In this document: piece after piece, positions 55,506-64,000 of the stretch
How the letters are laid out: each line of letters opens with the position of its first letter
Position numbering within the stretch: the first letter of the stretch is position 1
From: Bacillota bacterium
Lineage (GTDB): Bacteria > Bacillota > Clostridia > Acetivibrionales > DTU013
Reading direction: 5' to 3'
Assembly (NCBI GenBank): GCA_023433505.1
Contig: JAEZCO010000021.1
Span: 1 to 64,000 of the forward strand
DNA: 64,000 bases
Notes under the pieces: generated by a model
Seen by the model: only the letters and a program-made list of their open reading frames with translations
What the model was told of the DNA's origin: nothing
Database searches by the model: none
Position numbers and translations under genes: made by a program

Positions 55506-55628
55506 TTATCTCTCCATCAGATCTGCTTCTTCCAGTATATCCCTTGCTAAATCAATCCTGCAAGTTTTAATTTCATACCTGTTAAATCGCAGCTTCTGTC
55601 TGATCCTGGGAAGGCTCATATTCTTCAA
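55506..55628 (-). CDS. Possible small ORF between isomerase and LacI genes
   Basis: A 40-residue frame (MKNMSLPRIRQKLRFN..., ending ILEEADLMER) starts at a TTG seven bases after AAGGA and stops inside the ribosome site of the LacI gene. The 144-base gap is otherwise empty. The peptide is basic at its N-terminus and acidic near its C-terminus. I do not recognise it, and it may be fortuitous; the placement would suit translational coupling. Confidence 0.25.
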   Translation of the reverse strand: MKNMSLPRIRQKLRFNRYEIKTCRIDLARDILEEADLMER

Positions 55629-55645
55629 TCCATTATCCTTTTCAT

Positions 55646-56632
55646 TTATTCCCTGCCAAGCAAATACTTTCTCACCATCCTGCTGGATTCCGTTGCATCC
55701 CCGGCCTTGATAACCCTCCGGACCTCTTCATCCTCCATGCCGTTCATCACGGCATTGAGAGCTACCATCCATTGGACACTCTCATCCACAGCCTTTTTCC
55801 CGTCTTCCCTGTACGGATACTGGTCGGTCGATATCCACCCCTTATAGCCGGTAAGCTTCAACCAGTACAGGAATTCCAGATAAGGTATCGTATGAATGGA
55901 ACCTACGATCATATCATCATCCCAGTAGCCGTAATTGTCGTTCATATGCACATGGAAGAGCTTATCGCCGTGCTTTTTCAGCAGGGCTACGGATTCTGCA
56001 ACATTCTCGTATGCAACAAGCGCATGACCGTAATCTATCGTTACTCCGCAGTTCTCAGCGTCAATATTGCCAACCATTAAAAGTGTGCTTGCTGCGCTGG
56101 AAGGATAGCTCCTGTTTCTGGGTTCCTTCATTTTATATTCAATCGCTACCTTGATATCCTTTCTGTAATTGCAGCATTCTTTTACACCTTCTTCAAACCA
56201 GCCTCTTTCCTCCATATAATCTGCCTGGAAGTAATAGTCGTAGCCATCCTGCCCGGGCCACAAGCTGACGGTATCACACCCCAGCTCTGCTGCAATATCC
56301 ATCATATCCTTTGTGTGGGCCACGGCCTCATGCCTTATGGCCAAATCTTTTGAGGAAAATGCTCCCTTGCCCCATTTTTTATGTCCAAAATGATCCGGTA
56401 TGATGGAGGCAAGCTTCAATCCTGTTCTTTCGAGATTGTTTTTTATCTGCTGTACATTGTCTGTCCGTATATGCCAGCTGCCAATGAGCTCAACCCCGTC
56501 AACATGGCCTATTCCGGATACTCTGTCAAACAGCTCTTCAATGGTAAAGGGGTCGGCATAGCCTGTACTGAGATACCTGTCGCAGCACGACCCGACATTT
56601 GATAAGATTACTGAATAATGTGGTGTATACAT
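55646..56632 (-). CDS. Sugar isomerase/epimerase (xylose-isomerase-like TIM barrel)
   Basis: This 328-residue cytoplasmic protein belongs to the AP-endonuclease-2/sugar phosphate isomerase family. Metal-ligand-type motifs are visible: VAIEYKMKEPR, VTIDYGHAL, HVHMNDNYGYWDDD and WISTDQYPY. Such proteins interconvert ketoses and aldoses, or epimerise keto-sugars such as rhamnulose. The segment order fits rhamnose isomerase relatives only loosely, so the substrate is not assigned. The ATG follows AGAAGG. An operator-like palindrome lies 72-88 bases upstream. Confidence 0.8.
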   Translation of the reverse strand: MYTPHYSVILSNVGSCCDRYLSTGYADPFTIEELFDRVSGIGHVDGVELIGSWHIRTDNVQQIKNNLERTGLKLASIIPDHFGHKKWGKGAFSSKDLAIRHEAVAHTKDMMDIAAELGCDTVSLWPGQDGYDYYFQADYMEERGWFEEGVKECCNYRKDIKVAIEYKMKEPRNRSYPSSAASTLLMVGNIDAENCGVTIDYGHALVAYENVAESVALLKKHGDKLFHVHMNDNYGYWDDDMIVGSIHTIPYLEFLYWLKLTGYKGWISTDQYPYREDGKKAVDESVQWMVALNAVMNGMEDEEVRRVIKAGDATESSRMVRKYLLGRE

Positions 56633-56703
56633 ATTCGTCCTTCTAAATAATTAATCATTTTGATAAATAATTATTTGCCATCGTAATTCATATTTTAAAT
56701 TTG

Positions 56704-56720
56704 ATAAAATCGTTTCGATA
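56704..56720. promoter_or_regulatory. LacI-type operator candidate 2
   Basis: ATAAAATCGTTTCGATA differs by one base from the site at 60122-60138. It holds the palindrome ATCG-TTT-CGAT and sits 72-88 bases upstream of the isomerase gene. Confidence 0.5.
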
Positions 56721-56732
56721 CTGAAATGAACC

Positions 56733-57596
56733 TCAGCCCTTGATTGCTCCTGCCTGGCTGGTGCTGTCAAGCAAATACCTCTGGAATATTACATATAACA
56801 CAATCATAGGCACCAACGCAATGGTAAGTCCGGCAAACAAGGCGCCGAAATCCGTCCTGAACTGCTGCGCCGCCGAAAGGTTTGCTATCCCGATAGGAAC
56901 CGTAAATTTCTTCTCATCGGAAAGGAAGGTAAGCGCCATGACGTATTCGTTCCAGAGTGTAAGGCCGCTGACAATACCTACCGTCGCAAGACCGGGCTTG
57001 ACCAGGGGCAGCATGATTTTGAAGAAAATTCCGAACTCGGTGCAGCCATCCATCCTGGCCGCTTCAGACAGAGAATTGGAGATCCCCTTGAAAAAGGCAG
57101 TCAGCTGTAAGGCTGCAAAAGTCGTCGGAAGTATGGAGTAAAATACAATCAGTCCCGGAATGCTGTTGGTCATATGCAGGTCCCGTGCCAGAAAATATTG
57201 CGGCACCAGTACAATCATCTGAGGGATAAATAGCGGTACGGTATAGAAAATCACCAGACTCTTTTTCCATCGGACCCGGAATTTTGCAATCACATAAGCA
57301 GTTAATGCAGCCATCAGCGTTGATAAAATCAAAGGGATTACAAGCAGAATCATACTGTTTAGAAAGTACTTCGAAACATTGGACATGATCCATGCGTTGT
57401 AATAATTTTCAAAATGCAGTTGGGTGGGAAGTGCCCACGGATTGGCATAAAAACCCTTATTGTCCTTAAGGGAAGAGTAAATTGTCCAAATTAAAGGGAA
57501 GAGTACTGCTACTGACCATATAATCATAAAAAATCTGCATATGCCGAAATATATTTTTTGCGGAACTGACTTTTTAATAGCATTTCCTGCATTCAT
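56733..57596 (-). CDS. Sugar ABC transporter permease (MalG/LacG-type)
   Basis: This 287-residue permease has six predicted helices and the EAA loop LSEAARMDGCTEFGIFFKIMLPLVKP. It begins 22 bases after the partner permease, with AGAAGG upstream. No ATPase is encoded nearby. It forms the importer with the MalF-type permease and the solute-binding protein upstream. Confidence 0.92.
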   Translation of the reverse strand: MNAGNAIKKSVPQKIYFGICRFFMIIWSVAVLFPLIWTIYSSLKDNKGFYANPWALPTQLHFENYYNAWIMSNVSKYFLNSMILLVIPLILSTLMAALTAYVIAKFRVRWKKSLVIFYTVPLFIPQMIVLVPQYFLARDLHMTNSIPGLIVFYSILPTTFAALQLTAFFKGISNSLSEAARMDGCTEFGIFFKIMLPLVKPGLATVGIVSGLTLWNEYVMALTFLSDEKKFTVPIGIANLSAAQQFRTDFGALFAGLTIALVPMIVLYVIFQRYLLDSTSQAGAIKG

Positions 57597-57618
57597 TTTC
57601 CTTCTACCCGCTTTCTTA

Positions 57619-58530
57619 CTATTCTTCGACTTCCACCTGGGTCATATTCTGGCTTAATAAGGTAAGTACAATTGCAAGGACCAGCATAAATACGCCGATG
57701 GTAGAAGCATAACCAACGCGGTGCAGTCTGAATGCCGACTCCCACATATGGAAGCCAAGTACCTGTGACGAGTCCATCGGCCCTCCGTTTGTCATAATCT
57801 GGACAAAAGAAAAGTTGCCGCTTATTGTGGTGAACATGATTGAAACAACAGCAAATTTTATATGTTCCCATAACAAAGGTATGGTAATGCTCACAATCTG
57901 CCTCCACTCGCTGGCGCCGTCAATAACGGAAGCCTCGAATAAATCCCCCGGGATGCCGTGTATCCCGGCAATAAACAGGATCATAAAAAAGCCTATGGCG
58001 CACCAGACAGTCACCGGGATGATCGCTCCGATTACGGTTGATGGGTCCCCCAGCCATGCAATGGGATTTTGCGGGTCCTGAAGGCCTATGGCCTGCAGTC
58101 CGGAATTGAGGATACCTATACTCGGATGGTAAATGAATGACCATATGATAGCGATTATTACGATGGAAACAATATTGGGAAAATAAAAAATAATCCTGTA
58201 AAATGACCTTTCAGCTTTTCTGAATGCCAGCCTTGAAATGGCTATCGCAAAAAAGAGCGAGGGTATGAGTATAAAAATCTCCTTAAAGAAAAGGATGATA
58301 AAATCATTCTTCAGGGCCTTAAGCAACAGTGTGTCCGTCAGAAGCTCCTTGTAATTTCTCAAGCCTACATACTTCATGACTTCCGAAACGCCGCTCCATA
58401 TATATAAGCTGTTGAAAAACCCCTTTATAAGCGGATAGATATAGAAAATGCAAAAAAGCGCAAGGAAAGGCAGGATGCTTACAGCCAGGAATATTTTTAC
58501 TGAAAATTCCCTCTTTTTACTTGCATACAT
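57619..58530 (-). CDS. Sugar ABC transporter permease (MalF/LacF-type)
   Basis: This 303-residue permease has six predicted helices and the EAA loop FEASVIDGASEWRQIVSITIPLL. The ATG is ten bases after AGGAGG. An 11 bp hairpin in the 66-base gap separates it from the solute-binding-protein gene and may set their ratio. Confidence 0.92.
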   Translation of the reverse strand: MYASKKREFSVKIFLAVSILPFLALFCIFYIYPLIKGFFNSLYIWSGVSEVMKYVGLRNYKELLTDTLLLKALKNDFIILFFKEIFILIPSLFFAIAISRLAFRKAERSFYRIIFYFPNIVSIVIIAIIWSFIYHPSIGILNSGLQAIGLQDPQNPIAWLGDPSTVIGAIIPVTVWCAIGFFMILFIAGIHGIPGDLFEASVIDGASEWRQIVSITIPLLWEHIKFAVVSIMFTTISGNFSFVQIMTNGGPMDSSQVLGFHMWESAFRLHRVGYASTIGVFMLVLAIVLTLLSQNMTQVEVEE

Positions 58531-58553
58531 GTCGGACCATCCTCCTTTAGTAT

Positions 58554-58583
58554 TTTGCCCGGCAAGTCACCCTGCCGGGCAAA
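58554..58583 (-). other. Hairpin between solute-binding-protein and permease genes
   Basis: TTTGCCCGGCA and TGCCGGGCAAA are perfect complements with an 8-base loop. Placement 13 bases after the binding-protein stop suggests partial termination or mRNA protection. Confidence 0.7.
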
Positions 58584-58596
58584 TCCATTTTAAAAT

Positions 58597-59970
58597 TTAC
58601 TCCGTCTTGGCGGCTTTTTCAGCAACATCCTTTGCTGCTGCGGCTTCAATCTCACCTGCCACCTGCTGTGCGGTTTTCTGGCCGAGAACGATGGCGTTGA
58701 TACCATCATTTAAGGCTTTTGATGCCAACTCTCCGGGCATCTTCGGCGTAACAGCGATAACATTGGGATCTGCAAGCCACTTCGCAACACTCTTTGCAAC
58801 GGTGCTTACTTTTGCATTTGTAAGGTCTGCAACAAATGCTGTAGGTGTACCGGTCAACTCTGTAAACCTTGCGGCATTGGCATCTTTGTATACATAGGAG
58901 ATGAAAGCCATGGCTGCATCAGGGTTCTTAGCATCCTTGGACACAACAACGCCCGCCGAATAGGGACAAACTGCATATTTCTGTCCCGGATCCTGAATAA
59001 GCGTAGGTATAAAAGACATTTCAAAATCAGCCGGAAGGTCATTTTTCATCTCATTCTCAAGCCATAAACCATTGGGTATAAAAGCTGCCTTTCTATTAAG
59101 GAACTCCATTTGGGATTGCGTATGGTTCAGGGCAACGGTACCCTTCATAATGCCATTATCCGTTTTAGCTATGGTTTCAACCTTGGTCAAAGCTTTAACG
59201 AAAAGCGGACTATTGAAAGTTCCGGGTTTCATCGCTTCGATATCCGCCATGAACTGATCCCCGCCTTCAAGGGCAAACAGCTGCTGCATGAAGCCCTGAT
59301 ACAGATAGGTTGAATAAACCCCCGGATAATCCATCAGAGCAATTCCCTTTTCCTTTAATACGGGAGCCAGCTTGATAAACTCATCAAAGTTGGCGGGAGG
59401 AGTGATATTGTTGTCCTTAAAAAGCTTGGCATCATAGAACATCCCAAGACTTCCGAAAACGATAGGCGCAATATAAATTTTACCGTCCGTATACTTGGTA
59501 AGCATGCCGGGTGCCAGCTTATCCTTTATTAAAGCCGAACCGTCCGCCGTCTTCGCAGTATCAAAATAGGCGGTTAGGTCCATGAGCTTGCCATCTTCTT
59601 CAAAAGGCCCCAAGGTGAAGCCGTCACCATCTGCAAAAGCCAGGTCCGGCGTATCCTTGCTCATCCATCGGGTAGCCAGCTGCTTATTGACCTGCGAACT
59701 CATGTTTACAATAACATTCAATCCGGGATTCTCCGCTTTGAACCCATCAATCATTTCCTTCCACCATGTATCGCCATATCCGCCCACAAATATCTGCACT
59801 TCAAAATCACCTTTAAGTGAGGGAGCTGTAGAAGGCTCTGTAACTGCCGCAGTAGTACCCTGCACTGTGGTCGCCTCTGAGGTGCTTGCAGCCTGTTGTG
59901 TGCCGCAGCCGGCAAAAATAGCCATTCCCATGAACACTGCCAATAACAAAGCAATCATTTTCTTGGACAT
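58597..59970 (-). CDS. Sugar ABC transporter substrate-binding lipoprotein
   Basis: This roughly 457-residue lipoprotein starts MSKKMIALLLAVFMGMAIF with lipobox FAGC (Cys about 22) and a Ser/Thr-rich linker. The CUT1-type binding-protein fold is seen in PDLAFADGDGFTLGPF, GKIYIAPIVFGSLGMFYDAKLF and NPDAAMAFISYVY. The ATG at 59970 is six bases after AGGAGG; a longer frame to 60012 has no site. It is first in the GH78/glycyl-radical locus. A promoter with an operator on its start site lies at 60122-60149. Confidence 0.92.
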   Translation of the reverse strand: MSKKMIALLLAVFMGMAIFAGCGTQQAASTSEATTVQGTTAAVTEPSTAPSLKGDFEVQIFVGGYGDTWWKEMIDGFKAENPGLNVIVNMSSQVNKQLATRWMSKDTPDLAFADGDGFTLGPFEEDGKLMDLTAYFDTAKTADGSALIKDKLAPGMLTKYTDGKIYIAPIVFGSLGMFYDAKLFKDNNITPPANFDEFIKLAPVLKEKGIALMDYPGVYSTYLYQGFMQQLFALEGGDQFMADIEAMKPGTFNSPLFVKALTKVETIAKTDNGIMKGTVALNHTQSQMEFLNRKAAFIPNGLWLENEMKNDLPADFEMSFIPTLIQDPGQKYAVCPYSAGVVVSKDAKNPDAAMAFISYVYKDANAARFTELTGTPTAFVADLTNAKVSTVAKSVAKWLADPNVIAVTPKMPGELASKALNDGINAIVLGQKTAQQVAGEIEAAAAKDVAEKAAKTE

Positions 59971-60121
59971 ATGAATCCTCCTAAAATATTCAAATTTTTC
60001 AAACAGCATCAATCAATAAGGACCAAAGCCGTTTATTTATTTCATAGAAGCGGTCCTAGAGCTCGTCGGAGGCTTCTGTAAAATCGGCCGGAAATTGTAT
60101 GGTTCGTTTTTATCAAATAAT

Positions 60122-60149
60122 ATAAAATCGATTCGATAGTTGAATTATA
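60122..60149 (-). promoter_or_regulatory. Promoter and LacI-type operator candidate 1
   Basis: On the minus strand TATAAT (60144-60149) has only a modest -35 (TTCTCA, 17 bases away). ATAAAATCGATTCGATA (60122-60138), with the palindrome ATCGATTCGAT, sits at the expected transcription start. A degenerate half-site (AATTCGAT) is at 60212-60219. Confidence 0.55.
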
Positions 60150-60300
60150 CCTTCGAAGGGCAAAAATGAGAATGTAAAAAAGTAAAAGAAAACATGTAAA
60201 TTATTAAAATTAATTCGATGCCATTAAAAACGAAAAAGTATTCAAATAATCGTTCCCAGTGGATTTGTATTTTACTGAATTACCAAAACTTCCTTACCGG

Positions 60301-61611
60301 TTAGAAACCGGGCTGCCTGTTTTGCTTCATATATGCTTCAAACTTGCTCTGCCAGTTCTGCAGCACCTCATCGGGGGTTTTTTTTCCGGCGGACAGGTCA
60401 ACATAGGATTTTAGCAGGTCTGAGAATAACGGACTGACAGATTCCATGGGGTCATTCATTTGAACATAATACCTGCCTGTACCGATATATTTGTCGACAA
60501 GATTTTTGACGCAAGGCAATACATTTCCGCCGTCAACATCCTTAAAGCCCGGAAATCCGGGAGAAGCAGCAAAAAACTGGTTTTGGTACTCAGGCTGGGA
60601 CCACAGGTTTAGAAACCGTCCCGCAGCATCGGCATTTTTCCCCGCCTTCGGGATAAACAGCCCGCTGACATAACTGCCTGTCCCCATCAGCAGCCTGTCC
60701 TTATAAGGTATGATGAAAGCGCCAAGCTCCGTTTCAGGCCATTTTGCCACGATATTGTTTGCAGCCCACTCTCCGTTCAGTATCATTGCAGCCTTCCCTG
60801 TGGCGACCGCCTCCAACGCCATATCATAAGTAGCTGAAAGGTGGTCCTCATTGACATAGCCGTTTTTATAAAGATCCGAGAACCGGTATAAGATATCCTT
60901 GAACTCCTCCATGTCCGTCCATTTCACTTTGTTTGTCAAAAGCTCGTTCCATAGGTTTTTATTATCGGCTGATGCTGCTCCGAAGCCAAGTGTCATGAAG
61001 ATTTGCGTACACCAGCTGTCTTTTTCACTCATATATAAAGGGGTAATTCCGCTTCCTGAATTTTTGATTTTATCCAGAATATCAAGGAATTCCTGGTAGG
61101 ATGCAGGTTCAGGATCTTTTATCCCCAGGCTGCCCAACACTTTTTTATTGTAATAACACGCCCCAAAGAAGGCGGAGGATTCCTTGGGCAGTGCATAAAT
61201 CCTGCCGTCCTCAGGATCCTTTAACAATTTGGGATTGATCAGCCGGGCAACCCATGGCGCATTACTAAGGTCCAGCATATTGACCCGGGCATGAATTTCC
61301 TTATTTTGGTTCGGAACATTATATTCCAGTATATCCGGAACCTCCGAAGCAGCGAGCTTTGTTTTTACAAGGGCATGAAACTGGTCATCCGGCAGTGTTT
61401 GAAAATCCACTGCAATTCCTTCCTTTAATTTAATCTGTTCGGCAATTTTTTTATATACCTCCTGGAAGGTGACCTGCGACAATAGCCATGTGATTTTGCT
61501 ATCTTCCCTTTTATTTTCTAACTTTTCTTTCGCTGCATTACAGGCAGTATTCACAAGAAGCGCCAATATTACCACAATAATGGAATACAATCTGATATTC
61601 TTGGATTTCAA
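60301..61611 (-). CDS. Orphan solute-binding lipoprotein next to YesMN
   Basis: This 436-residue lipoprotein (MKSKNIRLYSIIVVILALLVNTAC, anchor Cys24) has a CUT1-type binding fold with ALPKESSAFFGACYYNKKVL and AAMILNGEWAANN. It has no permease partners and is divergent from the sensor kinase. It could feed the neighbouring importer or present a ligand to the kinase. The TTG start is seven bases after AGGGGG. Confidence 0.88.
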   Translation of the reverse strand: MKSKNIRLYSIIVVILALLVNTACNAAKEKLENKREDSKITWLLSQVTFQEVYKKIAEQIKLKEGIAVDFQTLPDDQFHALVKTKLAASEVPDILEYNVPNQNKEIHARVNMLDLSNAPWVARLINPKLLKDPEDGRIYALPKESSAFFGACYYNKKVLGSLGIKDPEPASYQEFLDILDKIKNSGSGITPLYMSEKDSWCTQIFMTLGFGAASADNKNLWNELLTNKVKWTDMEEFKDILYRFSDLYKNGYVNEDHLSATYDMALEAVATGKAAMILNGEWAANNIVAKWPETELGAFIIPYKDRLLMGTGSYVSGLFIPKAGKNADAAGRFLNLWSQPEYQNQFFAASPGFPGFKDVDGGNVLPCVKNLVDKYIGTGRYYVQMNDPMESVSPLFSDLLKSYVDLSAGKKTPDEVLQNWQSKFEAYMKQNRQPGF

Positions 61612-61655
61612 GGCAATACCCCCTGTTTGATTGATGTAATAAGTCGTATGTATAT

Positions 61656-61683
61656 ATTATACTCCCACAGGAATTATTCTGAA
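61656..61683 (-). promoter_or_regulatory. Promoter of the orphan binding protein
   Basis: On the minus strand TTCAGA (61678-61683) and TATAAT (61656-61661) are 16 bases apart, about 45 bases before the start. Confidence 0.45.
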
Positions 61684-61743
61684 ATCCAAAAATGTGTAAA
61701 ACCAGAGAAACATACAAAAAAGTCTATTGCCGGATTATTGATA

Positions 61744-61752
61744 TGTTATAAT
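61744..61752 (+). promoter_or_regulatory. Extended -10 promoter of the sensor kinase
   Basis: TGTTATAAT is an extended -10 element about 30 bases before the kinase start; no good -35 is visible. Confidence 0.45.
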
Positions 61753-61781
61753 GTTACTGCAGCTATTTTTTATGAAAAGCG

Positions 61782-63626
61782 GTGATGGTTCTGTTTAGCC
61801 GGTTTGGATTACAAACAAAGCTTTTTGTCTATTATTCGATATTGGTTTTCATTATATTCGCACTGTCAACGGCTTCTTTTTATTACTATATATCCTCCAT
61901 ACTGGAAAAGCGTGCCTCCGAAAACCTGGCACAGCTGGCTTCGCGAACCTCGGGCCAGGTTGACGCCGTCCTTCTGGAAATGGACAGAATAGCGCTTTAT
62001 GTAGTTTCAAACCCGCTGATCAAAGAAGTATTTTCAAACATGGTAAAGCCGGAAAGCCGGTCCAATTATTTCGACGACAGCATTGATGAAAACCGGAAAG
62101 TGTTGGACACCCTGATATCAATAAATGTACCGAATGATATCTCAACTGTGCGTACAAGCCTTTACAATATCCGAGGGGATTATATCAGTATGGGTATTCC
62201 CGATTCGCCCAATGCAGTACGGAAGATAACGGAATCCGCGTCCTATATGGGATGGTATGAAGCCATGGCTACGAAAGGCGGCAGGCTTTTGTTTCCTCCC
62301 CATGAGGATTATTGGTCCGGCGACAAAAATACAAGGATGCTTTCTCTGACCCGTGAGATGATCGATCTTAATACCTATGCTTCAAATGGCGTAGTCGAAG
62401 TTCAACTGCCCTATGATAAATTGAAGGATCTGCTTGCGCCTCCGGCATCTTCCAGAACCCACACTTATCTTTTGTCTGATACAAAGGACCTGGTATATCC
62501 TTTGGGGAGCGAAACGGAAAAAAAGATTGCAGAATCTTTTATGGAAGATGCATGGAAATACAGAACCGGAGTTTTAAAAATGAAAAATCCCGTCACGGAA
62601 AAAATGGAACTGGCGGTATTCTACAAATCTGCATACTCCGGCTGGATGCTGATACAATCCGAGGAGGAAGACATTCTTCTCGCTCCGGTCAGGATCACAG
62701 GGCTTCTGCTTGTTTTAACGGGACTTGTCTTTCTGATCATAACCTTCATCGTCATTTACATCGTGACCCGTCGTTTGACGAAACCTTTGGAAATGCTCAG
62801 GAACTCTGTCAAGGAAGTAAGTCTGGATAATCTTTCATTGGGTATAAGCCTTTCCGACAGCAACAATGAAGTTGTAGAGCTGAATAAAGCTTTTAGCGCC
62901 ATGTTCTCCCGGTTGAAGAGCTCCATGGAAGAGCTGGTGCAGACACGTTCAAACGAAGTGAAGGCGCATATGATCGCACTTCAGTCACAGATGGACCCTC
63001 ATTTTCTCTTCAACATGCTATCCGTACTGAGTGCCTCCAGCCGTGAGACAGGGGACTCCAAAGTCACAGATATCTGCCGGAGGCTGTCCGGCATGTTAAG
63101 GTATACTACCTCTTACAATGAGGATTTCGTACCTATCCGGGACGAAATAACTCATGCGGAAAGCTATCTCACGTTAATGAAAATAAGGTATGAGGACCAG
63201 TTTGACTACAAGATCATTATCGATGAAGAAGCATTCAACCTTAAATTAAATATACCAAAGCTGACACTCCAGCCGCTTGTCGAAAACTGCTTCAAGCATG
63301 CCTTCAAAAAAGTCCTTCCTCCATGGCATATTGAAATTAGTGCAGGCTGCCTGCAAAATTCATGGTTTATCGAAGTAGCTGACAACGGCAGCGGAATAGA
63401 GGAAGAGCAAATTTTACAACTACTGGCTCAGATGGATGCGTTTATAAAAAATCCCTCCAGCAACATAAAAGATATGAAAATGGGCGGTATGGGGCTGATC
63501 AATACGCTAGTACGGCTTAAGCTTCTTTACAAGGACAAAATGGTGCTGGATATCCACAGCAGTGATAATGGCGGAACAAAGATCAGAATAGGAGGCAGCT
63601 ATGAGGATAATGGCAATGGTTGTTGA
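61782..63626 (+). CDS. YesM-type sensor histidine kinase
   Basis: This 614-residue membrane kinase has a helix (11-33), a Cache-like extracellular sensor domain (about 34-303), a second helix (304-328), HAMP (about 329-380), the PF06580 domain with H407 in SQMDPHFLFNML, and an ATPase domain with the N-box PLVENCFKHAF and G-box MGGMGLINT. The common NPHFLYN of the family is DPHFLFN here. It starts at a GTG (or an ATG one codon later) with a poor ribosome site. It overlaps the response regulator gene by 26 bases. Confidence 0.9.
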   Translation: MMVLFSRFGLQTKLFVYYSILVFIIFALSTASFYYYISSILEKRASENLAQLASRTSGQVDAVLLEMDRIALYVVSNPLIKEVFSNMVKPESRSNYFDDSIDENRKVLDTLISINVPNDISTVRTSLYNIRGDYISMGIPDSPNAVRKITESASYMGWYEAMATKGGRLLFPPHEDYWSGDKNTRMLSLTREMIDLNTYASNGVVEVQLPYDKLKDLLAPPASSRTHTYLLSDTKDLVYPLGSETEKKIAESFMEDAWKYRTGVLKMKNPVTEKMELAVFYKSAYSGWMLIQSEEEDILLAPVRITGLLLVLTGLVFLIITFIVIYIVTRRLTKPLEMLRNSVKEVSLDNLSLGISLSDSNNEVVELNKAFSAMFSRLKSSMEELVQTRSNEVKAHMIALQSQMDPHFLFNMLSVLSASSRETGDSKVTDICRRLSGMLRYTTSYNEDFVPIRDEITHAESYLTLMKIRYEDQFDYKIIIDEEAFNLKLNIPKLTLQPLVENCFKHAFKKVLPPWHIEISAGCLQNSWFIEVADNGSGIEEEQILQLLAQMDAFIKNPSSNIKDMKMGGMGLINTLVRLKLLYKDKMVLDIHSSDNGGTKIRIGGSYEDNGNGC

Positions 63627-64000
63627 AGATGAGCCCCCGATATTAAGAGATATTAAAAGCCTGATAGAATCCACCGATCCGGAATTTAAAGTTATTTGCT
63701 GTGCCTGTAACGGGCATGATGCAATAAACATGCTTGAAAGCACTGTACCTGACGTTGTTTTTACGGATATTCAGATGCCGGTCGTAGATGGTCTGATGCT
63801 GCTGGACTATTTGCACCAAAGGTTTCCCGGGATTATCCCTGTAGTATTGAGCGGCTATAGCGACTTTACCTATGCTAAAAAAGCCATGGCTTATGGCGTG
63901 GATAATTACCTGTTGAAGCCTGTAGATGAAGAGGAGTTGAGCAGGCTGCTTGCAGACCTGTCAAAAAAAGTAAGGCAAAAAAGATATGACCTTGCCAGAA
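63601..64000 (+). CDS. YesN-type response regulator (partial, runs off the window)
   Basis: The first 133 residues show a receiver domain with the phosphate-accepting D56 in DVVFTDIQMP, an acidic VEDEPP pocket (about 8-13) and the LLKPV lysine loop. The C-terminal part, usually an AraC helix-turn-helix, is outside the window. The ATG is five bases after GGAGG and overlaps the kinase's end. It is the partner of the YesM-type kinase, probably controlling a nearby sugar importer. Confidence 0.9.
   Translation, partial: MRIMAMVVEDEPPILRDIKSLIESTDPEFKVICCACNGHDAINMLESTVPDVVFTDIQMPVVDGLMLLDYLHQRFPGIIPVVLSGYSDFTYAKKAMAYGVDNYLLKPVDEEELSRLLADLSKKVRQKRYDLAR

Noticed and set aside
1..64000. tRNA, rRNA, prophage or integrated plasmid
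   Set aside because: No cloverleaf-like sequence, rRNA segment, integrase or phage structural gene was seen on either strand.

Overview
The window looks like chromosomal DNA from an anaerobic, saccharolytic member of Clostridia (Bacillota). This rests on strong AGGAGG-type ribosome binding sites with frequent TTG/GTG starts, a glycyl-radical enzyme with its SAM activase, YesM/YesN-type two-component genes, lipoprotein sugar-binding proteins, an NPKTG-type C-terminal surface signal and many glycoside hydrolases. No rRNA, tRNA, CRISPR array, phage or intact IS is visible. A small IS256-type transposase remnant and several short palindromic repeats are present. Species cannot be fixed from sequence reading alone.

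Layout. (1) 1-16 kb, housekeeping, all on the minus strand: acetolactate synthase, dihydroxyacid dehydratase, a DapL-like aminotransferase, CvpA, a DUF5711 propeller protein, a YkvI-type transporter, a four-gene Gld-like ABC system (ATPase, permease, GldG, DUF4340) ending in a strong terminator, and a calcium-type P-ATPase. (2) 16-24.5 kb: an LplABC-type sugar importer with a one-component membrane AraC regulator, then a uroporphyrinogen-decarboxylase-fold enzyme divergent from a cupin/AraC regulator. (3) 24.5-31 kb: Arg/Lys/Orn decarboxylase, lactate permease, MgtC, and a GH18 protein with stalk-like and SH3-like domains. (4) 31-48 kb, glycan use: GH3, an SGNH esterase, GH36 alpha-galactosidase, two secreted beta-helix proteins, an ABC importer in which one permease is fused to a beta-propeller, its solute-binding protein, an NPKTG-anchored surface protein and a LacI regulator. 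(5) 48-60 kb: a minus-strand array reading solute-binding protein, two permeases, sugar isomerase/epimerase, LacI, acetyltransferase, GH78-like rhamnosidase, glycyl-radical enzyme, activase. Parts are tightly coupled, and two near-identical operator-like palindromes lie upstream. (6) 60-64 kb: an orphan solute-binding lipoprotein divergent from a YesM-type sensor kinase and the start of its YesN-type response regulator.

How it fits together. Regions 2, 4, 5 and 6 each combine binding-protein-dependent sugar import, intracellular or secreted glycan hydrolysis and a local regulator. The two most unusual points are the extracellular beta-propeller built into an ABC permease at 42-44 kb, and a glycyl-radical enzyme of unknown substrate placed at the end of a LacI-regulated oligosaccharide-import locus at 48-51 kb. 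Smaller points are a three-copy ~98 bp inverted-repeat element, one copy of which may encode the N-terminus of a regulator, and stable hairpins placed between binding-protein and permease genes.
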